Shown here: positions 7,435 to 13,631 of the stretch, piece after piece
Position numbering within the stretch: the first letter of the stretch is position 1
Layout of the letters: every line of letters begins with the position of its first letter
Source: an uncultured Burkholderiales bacterium
GTDB taxonomy: Bacteria > Pseudomonadota > Gammaproteobacteria > Burkholderiales > Burkholderiaceae_D
Direction: 5' to 3'
NCBI GenBank assembly: GCA_937872165.1
Contig: CALMOR010000021.1
Location: 11,165-31,165, forward strand
DNA: 20,001 nt
The notes under the pieces: model-generated
The model's input: the letters and a program-made list of their open reading frames with translations, nothing else
Told to the model about the DNA's origin: nothing
The model's database searches: none
Program-made: the position numbers and the translations under genes

Positions 7435-8472
7435 TCAAGGCGCGCCGATGCGCCTCGTCAGCGCCGCCGTGTAAGCCTTCGTCGTCGCCGTGCCGCCGAC
7501 GTCGCCGGTCCGGATGCGGTCCTCGTTGAGGCAGCCGTCGATCGCCCGTCGCAACGTCGTCGCGAGGTCGTGGCGATCGACATGGTCGAGCATCATCGCG
7601 GCGGCGAGCAGCAGCGCGGTCGGGTTGGCGATGCCCTTCCCGGCGATGTCGGGCGCCGAGCCGTGGACCGCCTCGAAGATCGCGGCGCTGACGCCGATGT
7701 TGCCGCCGGGCGCGTTGCCGAGGCCGCCGACGAGCCCCGCGATCTCGTCGGACAGGATGTCGCCGAAGAGGTTGGTGGTGAGGATCACGTCGAACTGCCA
7801 CGGGTTCAGCACGAGCTGCATCGCGCACGCGTCGACGATCCGCTCGTCGACCTCGACACGCCCTTCGTAACTCTTCGCGACCTCGCGGGCCGTGTCGAGG
7901 AAGACGCCGGTCAGCGCCTTCATGATGTTGGCCTTGTGGACGATCGTCACCTTGCGACGGCCGTTCTTCAGCGCGTACTCGAACGCGAACTCCGCGATGC
8001 GGCGCGAGCCGGCGCGCGTGTTGACGCCCGAGCCGATCGCGACCGCGTGCGCGTCGTCGCCGATCGGGATGTAGTGCTCGAAGCCGACGTACAGCCCTTC
8101 GAGGTTCTCGCGGATCAGCACGAGATCGATGTCGTCGTAGCGGCCGCCGGGCGTCAGCGTCAGGCCCGGCCGCACGTTCGCGTAGAGCTGGAACTCCTCG
8201 CGCAATCGCACGTTGGACGATCGATAGCCGCCGCCGGACGGCGTCGCGAGCGGTCCCTTCAGCGCCAGGCGCGTGCGGCGGATGCTGTCGAGCATCGGCG
8301 CGGGCAACGGGTCGCCGCGGGCCTCGATGCCGGCAAGCCCCGCCTGATGGACCTCCCACGCGAACGGCGCGCCGAGCGCTTCGAGGATCGTCACCGCGGC
8401 CTCGACGATCTCGGGGCCGATGCCGTCGCCCGGGATCAACGTGGCGGGAATCGTCGCGGCGACTGCGTTCAT
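7435..8472 (-). CDS. NAD-dependent isocitrate/isopropylmalate dehydrogenase family protein, probably isocitrate dehydrogenase
   Basis: A 345-residue cytoplasmic beta-decarboxylating dehydrogenase. The nucleotide-site loop IPGDGIGPEIV lies at 13-23. The substrate segment SSNVRLREEFQLYANVRP (85-102) with its Ser-Asn pair is isocitrate-dehydrogenase-like. Lys180 is in HKANIMK, and the metal aspartates Asp238 and Asp242 are in NLFGDILSDE. The cofactor segment HGSAPDIAGKGIANP (270-284) has Asp275, the residue that selects NAD over NADP in this family. The start is ATG at 8472, with GAGGA about six bases upstream. A longer frame reaches 8634 but adds low-complexity sequence. NAD-isocitrate dehydrogenase is the likeliest identity; 3-isopropylmalate or homoisocitrate activity cannot be excluded from sequence. 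Confidence 0.88.
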   Translation of the reverse strand: MNAVAATIPATLIPGDGIGPEIVEAAVTILEALGAPFAWEVHQAGLAGIEARGDPLPAPMLDSIRRTRLALKGPLATPSGGGYRSSNVRLREEFQLYANVRPGLTLTPGGRYDDIDLVLIRENLEGLYVGFEHYIPIGDDAHAVAIGSGVNTRAGSRRIAEFAFEYALKNGRRKVTIVHKANIMKALTGVFLDTAREVAKSYEGRVEVDERIVDACAMQLVLNPWQFDVILTTNLFGDILSDEIAGLVGGLGNAPGGNIGVSAAIFEAVHGSAPDIAGKGIANPTALLLAAAMMLDHVDRHDLATTLRRAIDGCLNEDRIRTGDVGGTATTKAYTAALTRRIGAP

Positions 8473-8626
8473 CGGAATCCTCGGGATCGTCGGTGTGAAG
8501 GAGGCCGATTCTAAGGGCGGCGCGTCGCGCGCCGTGATGCGGACGGCGCGTCGACGACCCGCAGGTGCACGGGCTCTCGCTTCGGAGCAGAATCGCGACC
8601 CCGCCTCTCTCTCGGAAGGATCTGCC

Positions 8627-9313
8627 GTGATCAAGTTCTACTACCACCCCTCCCCCAATCCGGCGAAGGTCGCGCTCTACCTGGAAGAAGCGGAGATCCC
8701 TTACGAGGTCGTGCCGATCGACACGCGCAAGGGCGACCAGCATTCGCCCGACTTCCTCAAGATCAATCCCAACGCCAAGACGCCGGCAATGACCGACGGC
8801 GACATCGTCCTCTTCGACAGCACCGCGATGCTGTTGTACCTCGGCGAGAAGACCGGCAAGTTCATGCCGTCGGATACGCCGGCCGATCGGGCGCAGCTGT
8901 TGTCGTGGATGATGTTCGTCGCCACCGGCATCGGTCCCTACACGGGACAGAACGTCCACTTCAAGCACTACGCGCCGGACCCGAAGGAGTACGCGGTCAA
9001 CCGCTACGACTTCGAGGCCTGGCGCCACTGGACCATCCTCGACGCGCGACTCGCGGACCGTCCGTGGATGCTCGGCGACACCTACACGTTGCTGGACATG
9101 GCCGTGTGGGGCTGGGCGCGCGCGGTGCCGTATGCGCTGGGCGCGGACGCGTGGACGAAGCTGCCGAACGTCAAGCGCCTGCTCGACACCGTCAACGCCC
9201 GGCCCGCCGCGGTGCGTGCCGAAGCGCTGAAGGGCAAGTACCCGTTCAAGACCGAGGTGGATGCCGACGCGCGGAAGCAGATGTTCCCGTCCAACGCGCG
9301 TCTCGCGGCCTGA
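8627..9313 (+). CDS. Glutathione S-transferase family protein, YfcG-like (nu class)
   Basis: A 228-residue cytoplasmic protein with an N-terminal thioredoxin fold (about 1-80) and a helical C-terminal domain. The start is GTG at 8627, chosen because AAGGA (8616-8620) sits six bases upstream and it gives the family N-terminus MIKFYYHPSPNPAKVALYLE. Ser9 and Asn11 lie where E. coli YfcG has the glutathione-contacting Thr9 and Asn11 (recalled). GQNVHFKHYAP resembles the YfcG GQNHHFNHAAP segment. There is no catalytic N-terminal Cys or Tyr, as in YfcG, which acts as a disulfide-bond reductase. It is divergent from the dehydrogenase gene, 154 bases away. No metabolic link with its neighbours is evident. 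Confidence 0.9.
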   Translation: MIKFYYHPSPNPAKVALYLEEAEIPYEVVPIDTRKGDQHSPDFLKINPNAKTPAMTDGDIVLFDSTAMLLYLGEKTGKFMPSDTPADRAQLLSWMMFVATGIGPYTGQNVHFKHYAPDPKEYAVNRYDFEAWRHWTILDARLADRPWMLGDTYTLLDMAVWGWARAVPYALGADAWTKLPNVKRLLDTVNARPAAVRAEALKGKYPFKTEVDADARKQMFPSNARLAA

Positions 9314-9330
9314 CCGGACGAAGCGATCGC

Positions 9331-9372
9331 GGCTCGAGCGACGCGACGGTCAGCCGTCGCGTTGCTCGGGCT
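9331..9372. terminator. Long hairpin at a convergent gene end
   Basis: The left arm 9331-9349 pairs with the right arm 9354-9372 over 19 base pairs, three of them G-T, around a TCAG loop. The inner 14 pairs are GAGCGACGCGACGG against CCGTCGCGTTGCTC. It lies 18 bases after the glutathione-transferase stop. The stop of the opposing small gene (9350-9352) falls in the loop, so the right arm is coding for that gene. CTTTCCCT follows on the + strand, a weak T-rich tail. It probably ends transcription of the transferase gene, and perhaps of both genes. Confidence 0.65.
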
Positions 9373-9505
9373 TTCCCTCCGTGATCGCGGAGTGATGGTG
9401 TTCGTCCTGCGCCTTCGAGACCGCGACGCGTTCGATGACGAGGTAGCAGATGACGATGACCAGCGTCATCACCGCGAGAGAGATGATCAGTAGCGAGTTG
9501 CCCAT
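9350..9505 (-). CDS. Small single-pass membrane protein, 51 residues, function unknown
   Basis: I do not recognise this family. The ATG at 9505 has a strong ribosome site GGAGG with five bases of spacing, which is the main reason to accept it. A longer frame starts at 9562 but lacks such a site. Residues 4-24 (LLIISLAVMTLVIVICYLVIE) form one clear transmembrane helix with only three residues before it. The remaining 26 residues are polar, with three adjacent histidines (HHH near 35-37) and mixed charge, probably cytoplasmic or periplasmic depending on orientation. It converges with the glutathione-transferase gene and its 3' end is inside the shared hairpin. Possibly an accessory subunit of a membrane complex; nothing nearby says which. 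Confidence 0.7.
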   Translation of the reverse strand: MGNSLLIISLAVMTLVIVICYLVIERVAVSKAQDEHHHSAITEGKPEQRDG

Positions 9506-9750
9506 GGCGCCTCCGACTCGGGATAGGAGCGCAGAGTGTCCACGGGGGCGGACCGGGCGCACATCGGCGCGATACGGACCGCGTCCTCCGACGGGTTACG
9601 CCTCCGGGCGACGTCGTCCGCCTCGCATGTAGGCGTCGACGACGAGTCGCGCATCCTCGCCCCCGAACCGGCCTGCCCGGTCTCGAAGCGGGCGCCGCGT
9701 GCCCCTACCGTCCGGTGAAGGTTGCGCGAGGCTGCCCGCCCGTGGAGCCC

Positions 9751-10311
9751 TCAGCCCTTGCGGTTCCGCCGGACGAACAGCAGGGCCGTGATACCGAGAC
9801 CGAGCAGCGCGACGGTCTCGGGTTCCGGAACGAGAGCCGCGCCGGCGGCGATCCCGACTCCGGGCGCGGTCTGGAACGCATAGCCCTCGAACAGCGTGCC
9901 GGCGAACTCGGCGTAGCCGTAGTGGACGCCGTCGGCAGCCGTCAGGGCCAGCCCGATGAACGAGGCGGTGCCCGAGAAACTCAGGACCGTCGCCGACGGA
10001 TAGCTCGCGTACAGATAGCTGTCGTCGAACACCAGACGATTGCGGGGCGGATCGAAGAAGACCGAAATACCGAAGAAGTCCTTGGCATACATCGCCGTTC
10101 CCGCAGTCGATGCGCTGACCGGGCTCGGGAAGCCGCGGCCGTTGTCGCTCAACGTGAAGGACTGGCCCAGATAGCCGAAGGTCGTCGAGCCGCCGGTGAA
10201 GTCGATGTCGGTCGTGCTGCCGCCGATGGCCGCGCCGGCGCCGTTGCTGAAGAGCGTTGCCGCCCCGAGCGCACAAGCGCCGACGAGACTACGAACGAAT
10301 GAGGTGTGCAT
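9751..10311 (-). CDS. PEP-CTERM sorting-domain exported protein
   Basis: A 186-residue secreted protein. It begins with a Sec signal peptide (MHTSFVRSLVGACALGAATLF..., cleavage likely near residue 27 in GAGAA). The middle is rich in Gly, Ser, Thr, Phe and Tyr and has no Cys, resembling other small surface PEP-CTERM proteins of unknown role. It ends with the sorting signal VPEPE, a hydrophobic helix and the basic tail VRRNRKG (161-186), recognised by an exosortase that would be encoded elsewhere. ATG 10311 is chosen because the signal peptide starts there; the open frame to 10455 upstream is not protein-like. GGAA about seven bases upstream is a modest ribosome site. A sigma-54-type promoter lies 35-50 bases upstream. 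Confidence 0.88.
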   Translation of the reverse strand: MHTSFVRSLVGACALGAATLFSNGAGAAIGGSTTDIDFTGGSTTFGYLGQSFTLSDNGRGFPSPVSASTAGTAMYAKDFFGISVFFDPPRNRLVFDDSYLYASYPSATVLSFSGTASFIGLALTAADGVHYGYAEFAGTLFEGYAFQTAPGVGIAAGAALVPEPETVALLGLGITALLFVRRNRKG

Positions 10312-10344
10312 CGTGTTTCCAGTGATGATCGGAAGCTCGGCATA

Positions 10345-10360
10345 TGCACGTTGCCTGCCA
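10345..10360 (-). promoter_or_regulatory. Candidate sigma-54 (RpoN) promoter of the PEP-CTERM gene
   Basis: Read on the minus strand the sequence is TGGCAGGCAACGTGCA. It matches the -24/-12 consensus TGGCAC-G-N4-TTGCA at all but two informative positions, with the required GG and GC exactly 12 bases apart. Transcription would start near 10334, giving a leader of about 23 bases before ATG 10311. Sigma-54 control through the PrsK/PrsR two-component system is established for PEP-CTERM genes in related bacteria. I did not identify an enhancer site for the activator. Confidence 0.6.
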
Positions 10361-10589
10361 GGACGCGCAGCCCGTTGAATCGCCGCGGCATTCGTTCGGC
10401 CGATCCCGCGCAAAAAGGCGAAGGTGTAAGGAACCTCGACAATTCGTCTTTGCAATCAGCAAGTTGCGAGTAATGTTTCGGCCGATGCGCATGGCGCTCC
10501 GTCCTAGCGCCGGAAGCGCCGAAGGCGTCGACGGCGCGCTGCTGAAAGCGGGTGAAGGAAGCGACGAAGCGGACCGCCCGAGCAAGTTC

Positions 10590-10612
10590 GGTACCGTGGT
10601 ACCTGTGTACAC
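10590..10612. promoter_or_regulatory. Pair of adjacent palindromes, possible operator
   Basis: GGTACC (10590-10595) is repeated after a GT spacer (10598-10603), so the 14 bases form an inverted repeat. One base later comes the perfect eight-base palindrome GTGTACAC (10605-10612). Such stacked symmetric sites are unusual here and suggest a protein-binding site about 190 bases upstream of the micro-ORF at 10800. No regulator can be assigned. Confidence 0.35.
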
Positions 10613-10799
10613 TCGACACGCGGGTCGCGCAACGCGGCCCGGACGCATGTCGCGGAACGCGTCTTCGGACGCGCCTCGGCCACCTGCGAAAGGCGACGCG
10701 ACGGCCTCCAACGTGTCGCCGTCGTCGTCGACGAGGCATCGGCCAGGTCCGCAAGAATCAGTGCTCAACCTCCAGCCGGCTCGTGCCGAAGGTTCGGAC

Positions 10800-10877
10800 A
10801 TGACCCGCTTTCAGATGCTCGCCCTCTTCATCGCCCTTCTCGCCGTGATCTCGCTGTGGGTCTACGGCATGCCCTGA
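10800..10877 (+). CDS. 25-residue hydrophobic micro-ORF, possible membrane microprotein
   Basis: ATG 10800 opens a 25-codon frame, MTRFQMLALFIALLAVISLW followed by VYGMP, that is almost entirely one transmembrane helix with a positively charged N-terminus. AAGG sits about eight bases upstream, a usable ribosome site. The frame is open further upstream, but that part reads as non-protein sequence and lacks a start site. It converges on the KimA-like potassium transporter gene, whose stop is 58 bases away on the other strand. It is not recognisably KdpF or another named small subunit. Composition and ribosome site argue for a real gene, but with so few codons chance cannot be dismissed. Confidence 0.45.
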   Translation: MTRFQMLALFIALLAVISLWVYGMP

Positions 10878-10901
10878 GTCGATGCGCGGCGGCGGGCGGG
10901 A

Positions 10902-10918
10902 CCCGGCGACTCGCCGGG
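10902..10918. terminator. Possible bidirectional hairpin between micro-ORF and potassium transporter gene
   Basis: CCCGGC (10902-10907) and GCCGGG (10913-10918) form a six-base GC stem with a GACTC loop in the 58-base convergent gap. There is no T-run on either strand, so termination is only a guess from position. Confidence 0.3.
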
Positions 10919-10935
10919 CGCGATCCGGGGCGCGT

Positions 10936-12894
10936 TCAGATCTTCATCGGCAGGATCACCATCTGGATGCCTTCCAGATGCAGGCGTCGTTGCAACGCCA
11001 GGGCCGCCTGGTTGTGCAGCAGGCGCGTCATGAAGTTCTCGGTCTCGGTGATCAGCTTGCTCGTGAAGAAGATGGCGCTCGGGAATTCCACGCGCACCTT
11101 GTCCGAGATCTCGGCGATCGACTCGACCGCGTCGGTCCCGAAGCCGAGGTACGAAGTCGAGGCCAGCCCGTGGCTGTGGCAGAAGTCGACGAAGAACGAC
11201 AGCGACTCGCTCGCGGTGTCCTTCATCTCCGCGATCGCGTCGACGCCTCCGTAGGCTTGCGAATCGACCGCCTTGGCCATGATGAAGAGGAAGTTGCGGA
11301 AGTGGCCGGGGAACATGCGCTGGACCCACAACAGCGCGTGCAGTCCGCCGCCGCGCGAAGTGCCGACGATGAAGACGGCGGTCGGCGACTCGGGGTCGAG
11401 CGCGGGGTACTCGGTCTCCGCGCCGTTCGGCGTGTCCGCGAACACCGCGTCGACGGCGCGGATGCGCTCCTTGGTGTTGGAGTAGTGCTTGCGGATGCCG
11501 ATGCACGCGGCGATGACCGCGCTCGTGATCAGCACCGTGATCCAGCCGCCCTCGTCGAACTTGGCGATCGTCGTCACGATCAGGATGCTGACGGTGACGA
11601 CGAGGCCGGTGGCCGACAGCGCGAGGCGGCGGATCCAGCGCGGGTCGTCCTTGCGATGCTTGATCCAGTAGATGCACAGACCCGTCAGCGACAGGCTGAA
11701 GGTGAGGAACACGTTGATCGAGTAGAGGACCACGAGGAACTCGACCGCACCGTGCGACAGGACGAGGATCGCGAGCGCGGCGATGCCCATCAGCAGGATG
11801 CCGTTCTGCGTGACGAGGCGCGTCGACAGGTAGCGGAACTTGTGCGGCATCCACGAATCGCCGGCCATGTTGGCGAGCACCGCGGGGCCGCCGAGGAAGC
11901 CGGTATTGGCCGCGACGAACAGCAGCCCCGCCTCGGTCGCGAGCACGACGATCAGCGCGATCGCCATGCCGTTGCCCGAGAAGCCCATCTCCTCGAGGAT
12001 GCTGCTGAAGACGACGGCGTTCAACGTGCTGCCCTCGACCGGCTGCGCATGCCACAGCAGGTAGAGCAGGATGATGCCGCCCGCCGTGAACGCGAGACTC
12101 GCGGCCATGTACAGCATCGTCAGCTTGCCGGTCCGCACGCGCGGTTCCTTCAGCGACTGCACGTTGTTCGAGACGGCCTCGATGCCGGTGTACGTCCCGC
12201 CGCCGAGCGAATAGGCCTTGAGGAACAACGCGGCGACGAAGACCCAACTGGTTTCGCCGGCGAGCCGGCTGGTTTCGCTCAGCGTGTCGGGGACGAGGCT
12301 CGGCAGGCCGCTCGAGTGGCTGAGGATGCCGTAGACGATGAGGACGAAGTGGGTCGCGACGAACGCGAGGAAGATCGGCAGCAGGATCTTGATCGACTCG
12401 CTCACGCCACGAAGGTTGAGCACGATCAGCACGACCGCGAGGACGAGCTCGACATAGAGCTTCGCGGGTTGCCACGCGACGGGCAGCAGGCTGAACATCG
12501 CGTCGGTGCCGCTGGCGATCGAGATCGCGATCGTCAGCACGTAGTCGACGATCAGCGCGGCCCCCGCCGTTAGCCCGGCGAACGGCCCGATCAGCGAGGT
12601 GGCGACGCGATAGCCGCCGCCGCCGGTCGGGAACAGCTCGATGATCTGGTTGTACGCGAGCGAGATGATGAAGACCGTCACCGCGGTCGCGATCGCGAGG
12701 TAGAGCCCGAAGTGGGTGTGCGCGCCGAGCGCCTTGAAGGCTTCCTCGGGACCGTAGGCCGACGACGAGAGGCCGTCGGCGCCGAGGCCCACCCACGCGA
12801 GGAAGGCCACCAGTGCCAGCGAGTGACGGGTCTCGGTCTTCAGGGGATCGAGTGCACGTCCGAGGACGAGGTCCCGGACCTTGTGAGAACGCAT
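10936..12894 (-). CDS. APC-superfamily permease, KimA-like, probable potassium/proton symporter
   Basis: A 652-residue inner-membrane protein with about 12 hydrophobic segments over residues 28-465 and a cytoplasmic C-terminal domain of about 180 residues resembling a universal-stress-type fold (TAVFIVGTSRGGGLHALLWV and following). The N-terminal motif GADGLSSSAYGPEEAF (38-53) and VDYVLTIAISIASGTDA (116-132) align with the potassium-site regions of Bacillus subtilis KimA. The Asp40, Tyr47, Asp117 and Thr121 equivalents are all present. YNQIIELFPTGGGGY (81-95) is also typical. ATG 12894 is chosen because a GAGGAA site lies eight bases upstream; a longer frame reaches 12966. A promoter candidate lies at 13054-13082. 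Amino-acid transport is the main alternative within the superfamily. Confidence 0.85.
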   Translation of the reverse strand: MRSHKVRDLVLGRALDPLKTETRHSLALVAFLAWVGLGADGLSSSAYGPEEAFKALGAHTHFGLYLAIATAVTVFIISLAYNQIIELFPTGGGGYRVATSLIGPFAGLTAGAALIVDYVLTIAISIASGTDAMFSLLPVAWQPAKLYVELVLAVVLIVLNLRGVSESIKILLPIFLAFVATHFVLIVYGILSHSSGLPSLVPDTLSETSRLAGETSWVFVAALFLKAYSLGGGTYTGIEAVSNNVQSLKEPRVRTGKLTMLYMAASLAFTAGGIILLYLLWHAQPVEGSTLNAVVFSSILEEMGFSGNGMAIALIVVLATEAGLLFVAANTGFLGGPAVLANMAGDSWMPHKFRYLSTRLVTQNGILLMGIAALAILVLSHGAVEFLVVLYSINVFLTFSLSLTGLCIYWIKHRKDDPRWIRRLALSATGLVVTVSILIVTTIAKFDEGGWITVLITSAVIAACIGIRKHYSNTKERIRAVDAVFADTPNGAETEYPALDPESPTAVFIVGTSRGGGLHALLWVQRMFPGHFRNFLFIMAKAVDSQAYGGVDAIAEMKDTASESLSFFVDFCHSHGLASTSYLGFGTDAVESIAEISDKVRVEFPSAIFFTSKLITETENFMTRLLHNQAALALQRRLHLEGIQMVILPMKI

Positions 12895-13053
12895 TGACGA
12901 GATTCCTCGGCGTCGTTTCCGCGCGGCCTCGATCGGCTGCAGTGGCGCTCCGGACGCGATCTCCACGCGACCGTGCGTTCCTGGTGCAGGCGGACCGAAC
13001 GTCGAACGAAGGGTCCTGCGGACCGTATGCGGCGCTGCAACGACAAGGCCGGG

Positions 13054-13082
13054 ATCATACGCCCGCGTGCCTCGTCGACCAA
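13054..13082 (-). promoter_or_regulatory. Candidate sigma-70 promoter of the KimA-like gene
   Basis: On the minus strand TTGGTC (13077-13082) and TATGAT (13054-13059) are separated by exactly 17 bases; the -10 box matches five of six consensus bases. Transcription would start near 13047, leaving an untranslated leader of about 150 bases before ATG 12894. The rest of the 317-base gap (12895-13211) holds this leader, a TAAACT box at 13115-13120 on the + strand without a clear -35, and a small hairpin at 13139-13154. I see no gene in it. Confidence 0.45.
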
Positions 13083-13138
13083 TCGGCCGATGCGGTCCAC
13101 GCGGTCGCCTCGGCTAAACTCGCGCTCGGCTCGCGGGC

Positions 13139-13154
13139 CCCTTTTTCGAAAGGG
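13139..13154. repeat. Hairpin with TTCG tetraloop in the ridA leader
   Basis: CCCTTT (13139-13144) and AAAGGG (13149-13154) pair perfectly around TTCG, an extra-stable RNA tetraloop. It lies about 58 bases before the ridA ATG, where the sequence is otherwise GC-rich. It is probably a leader hairpin. There is no T-run after it, so it is not a clear terminator. Confidence 0.4.
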
Positions 13155-13211
13155 ACGCGACCTTCCCGTGTCGTGCGAGCCGCCGCAATCCATCCCGTTC
13201 GAGGCGCCCCC

Positions 13212-13616
13212 ATGTCCATCACCGTCATCTCGACCGACCAGGCACCCGCCGCCGTCGGCCCTTACTCGCAGGCCATCCGCATCGCGCAGATGTTCGCGGC
13301 CGGCGAGGGCTCCATGGTGTACTCGTCGGGCCAGGTCGGTCTCGACCCCGCCACCGGCGAGCTCGTCGGCGGGGGCATCGAAGCGGAGGCGCGGCAGGCG
13401 TTCGCGAACCTGAAGGCGGTGGCCGAGGAAGCCGGCGCGACGCTCGGCAACGCGGTGAAGATGACGCTGTTCCTGACCGACCTGTCCCAGTTCGCGACCG
13501 TCAACGCGATCATGAAGGAACTCGTGCCCGAGCCCTTCCCGGCGCGGACGACCATCGGCGTCGCGGCCCTTCCGCTCGGTGCGTGCTTCGAGGTCGAAGG
13601 CGTTTTCGCGATCTAG
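13212..13616 (+). CDS. ridA: RidA family reactive enamine/imine deaminase
   Basis: A 134-residue cytoplasmic protein of the YjgF/YER057c/UK114 family, which hydrolyses reactive 2-aminoacrylate-type intermediates from PLP enzymes. Conserved elements are APAAVGPYSQAI (11-22), SSGQVGLDPATGEL (38-51), FLTDLSQFATVNAI (87-100) and the active-site segment PARTTIGVAALP (110-121). Arg112 corresponds to the catalytic Arg105 of E. coli RidA and Glu129 to its Glu120. It is a few residues longer than the usual 128, owing to a small insertion around MFAAGEGS (27-34). GAGG about eight bases upstream supports ATG 13212. recG starts 15 bases after the stop; ridA-recG adjacency is familiar in Burkholderiales and suggests cotranscription. 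Confidence 0.95.
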   Translation: MSITVISTDQAPAAVGPYSQAIRIAQMFAAGEGSMVYSSGQVGLDPATGELVGGGIEAEARQAFANLKAVAEEAGATLGNAVKMTLFLTDLSQFATVNAIMKELVPEPFPARTTIGVAALPLGACFEVEGVFAI

Positions 13617-13631
13617 CGCGACGTCGGACCG

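Larger units (their letters stand above)
10312..10799. other. 488-base intergenic stretch, no convincing gene
   Basis: This stretch lies between the divergent PEP-CTERM gene and the 25-residue micro-ORF. It is visibly less GC-biased than the flanking genes around 10400-10500 and has a run of five A at about 10412. Open frames cross it, but none has a ribosome site, sensible composition or a recognisable domain. It holds the sigma-54 candidate at 10345-10360 and the palindrome pair at 10590-10612. Nothing else could be supported. Confidence 0.6.

Noticed and set aside
9506..9750. Possible further small genes between the 51-residue protein and the PEP-CTERM gene
   Set aside because: The open frames there have no ribosome site and no protein-like composition; I see nothing to support in these 245 bases.
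10800..10877. Identification of the 25-residue peptide as KdpF
   Set aside because: No sequence resemblance to KdpF beyond being hydrophobic, and no kdpABC genes are nearby.
10862..12573. Long open frames in other registers across the KimA-like gene, on both strands
   Set aside because: The KimA-like frame has the membrane segments and family motifs; the others are charged, repetitive translations without a domain.
12895..13047. A cyclic di-AMP or other riboswitch in the leader of the KimA-like gene
   Set aside because: The leader length invites it, but I could not recognise the conserved core of any known riboswitch class.
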